The notes below the pieces were generated by a model. The model had not been told where the DNA came from, did not search any database, and was given only the letters and a program-made list of their open reading frames with translations. From positions 4,925,442 through 4,989,441 of the forward strand of contig JADCRB010000036.1 of assembly GCA_021464245.1 (NCBI GenBank): a stretch of 64,000 nt of DNA, read 5' to 3'. This document shows, piece by piece, positions 63,738 through 64,000 of this stretch. This DNA comes from Carallia brachiata (lineage: Eukaryota; Streptophyta; Magnoliopsida; Malpighiales; Rhizophoraceae). The position numbers were made by a program, and so were the translations under genes. Positions within the stretch are counted from its first letter, which is position 1, and the number at the start of each line of letters is the position of its first letter.

Positions 63738-64000
63738 ATGAAGAGCAAATTTAGGGCAAAAGAGCAGAGAAGAGGCATAGTTAGGCAAAATTTGCGGAAG
63801 ATAATGAAATGTCTTTGCTCCGGGGGGCAATTGGCAGTAGATGAAATGGTTCCTTCATCTGAATCCCTTGCAACCAAGGATTATTCACTGGGTGATTATT
63901 CTTCGAAAAATGGTGAGGCAGACCAGAAGCCAGATACAAGAAATATAGAGGAAGCTGAGTTAAGTCTTCGTGAGCGTGGTTCTCTGAATTACGAGGTTCG
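63738..64000 (+). CDS. NPGR2: NPGR2-like TPR protein (calmodulin-binding NPG family), 3' end outside window
   Basis: The first 87 codons are in the window and the frame is open at the edge. The protein begins MKSKFRAKEQRRGIVRQNLR, then MKCLCSGGQLAVDEM, then PSSESLATKDYS and, later, IEEAELSLRERGSLNYE. The last two parts match the N-terminus of NO POLLEN GERMINATION RELATED proteins (SPESLATRDFS and AESTLKEALSLNYEEARALLGRL in Arabidopsis NPGR2), which carry TPR repeats and bind calmodulin. The TPRs lie beyond the window. An alternative start is the ATG at 63804 (MKCLCSGG), closer to the Arabidopsis N-terminus. Assignment rests on a short segment. Confidence 0.75.
   Translation, partial: MKSKFRAKEQRRGIVRQNLRKIMKCLCSGGQLAVDEMVPSSESLATKDYSLGDYSSKNGEADQKPDTRNIEEAELSLRERGSLNYEV

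Overview
The window is eukaryotic nuclear DNA from a flowering plant, almost certainly a dicot. It is AT-rich, has long poly-A/T and CT/GA runs, and its genes are split by many short GT-AG introns. Every recognisable protein belongs to a plant family (GRAS, plant casein kinase 1-like, ROP-binding RIC, RLP29-type receptor-like protein, NPGR). I cannot fix the genus from sequence alone. I see no bacterial operons, CRISPR arrays, rRNA or convincing tRNA genes.

Layout: (1) 1-1308, 3' part of a SCARECROW-subfamily GRAS regulator, cut by the window edge. (2) 1309-8690, AT-rich intergenic DNA with repeat remnants. (3) 9452-14735 (+), casein kinase 1-like kinase, 14 coding exons. (4) 16183-18917 (-), VPS2-type ESCRT-III subunit, 11 exons, convergent with the kinase. 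(5) 20964-25335 (+), PP2A B'' regulatory subunit, 12 exons, with two apparent one-base frameshifts in homopolymers. (6) 28544-32216 (+), TBC-domain RabGAP. (7) 33844-35475 (+), glycolipid transfer protein. (8) 39649-41025 (+), CRIB-domain ROP effector. (9) 42014-43456 (-), single-exon LRR receptor-like protein of the RLP29 type. (10) 46561-51084 (-), mitochondrial succinyl-CoA ligase beta subunit, 12 exons. (11) 54316-54882 (-), small proline-rich plant protein resembling EDA6. (12) 63738-64000 (+), start of an NPGR-type TPR protein, cut by the window end.

The genes form no pathway cluster. They are an ordinary plant neighbourhood of signalling, membrane-trafficking and housekeeping genes. 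I rebuilt exon structures by hand from splice sites, reading-frame continuity and remembered family sequences. Each intact model stays in frame and gives a family-typical length (457, 211, 417, 200, 235, 480 and 421 aa).

I found no exciting new system. The best second-look items are a Mutator-like MITE with long inverted repeats and a 10-bp target-site duplication (35.8-36.4 kb), two copies of one TTGGG...CCCAA MITE family (38.4 and 44.0 kb), two other long inverted-repeat elements (27.7 and 55.3 kb), an AU-like SINE inside an intron (49.3 kb), a GC-AG intron in the kinase gene, an acceptor preceded by poly-A in the succinyl-CoA ligase gene, and the two homopolymer frameshifts in the PP2A B'' gene.
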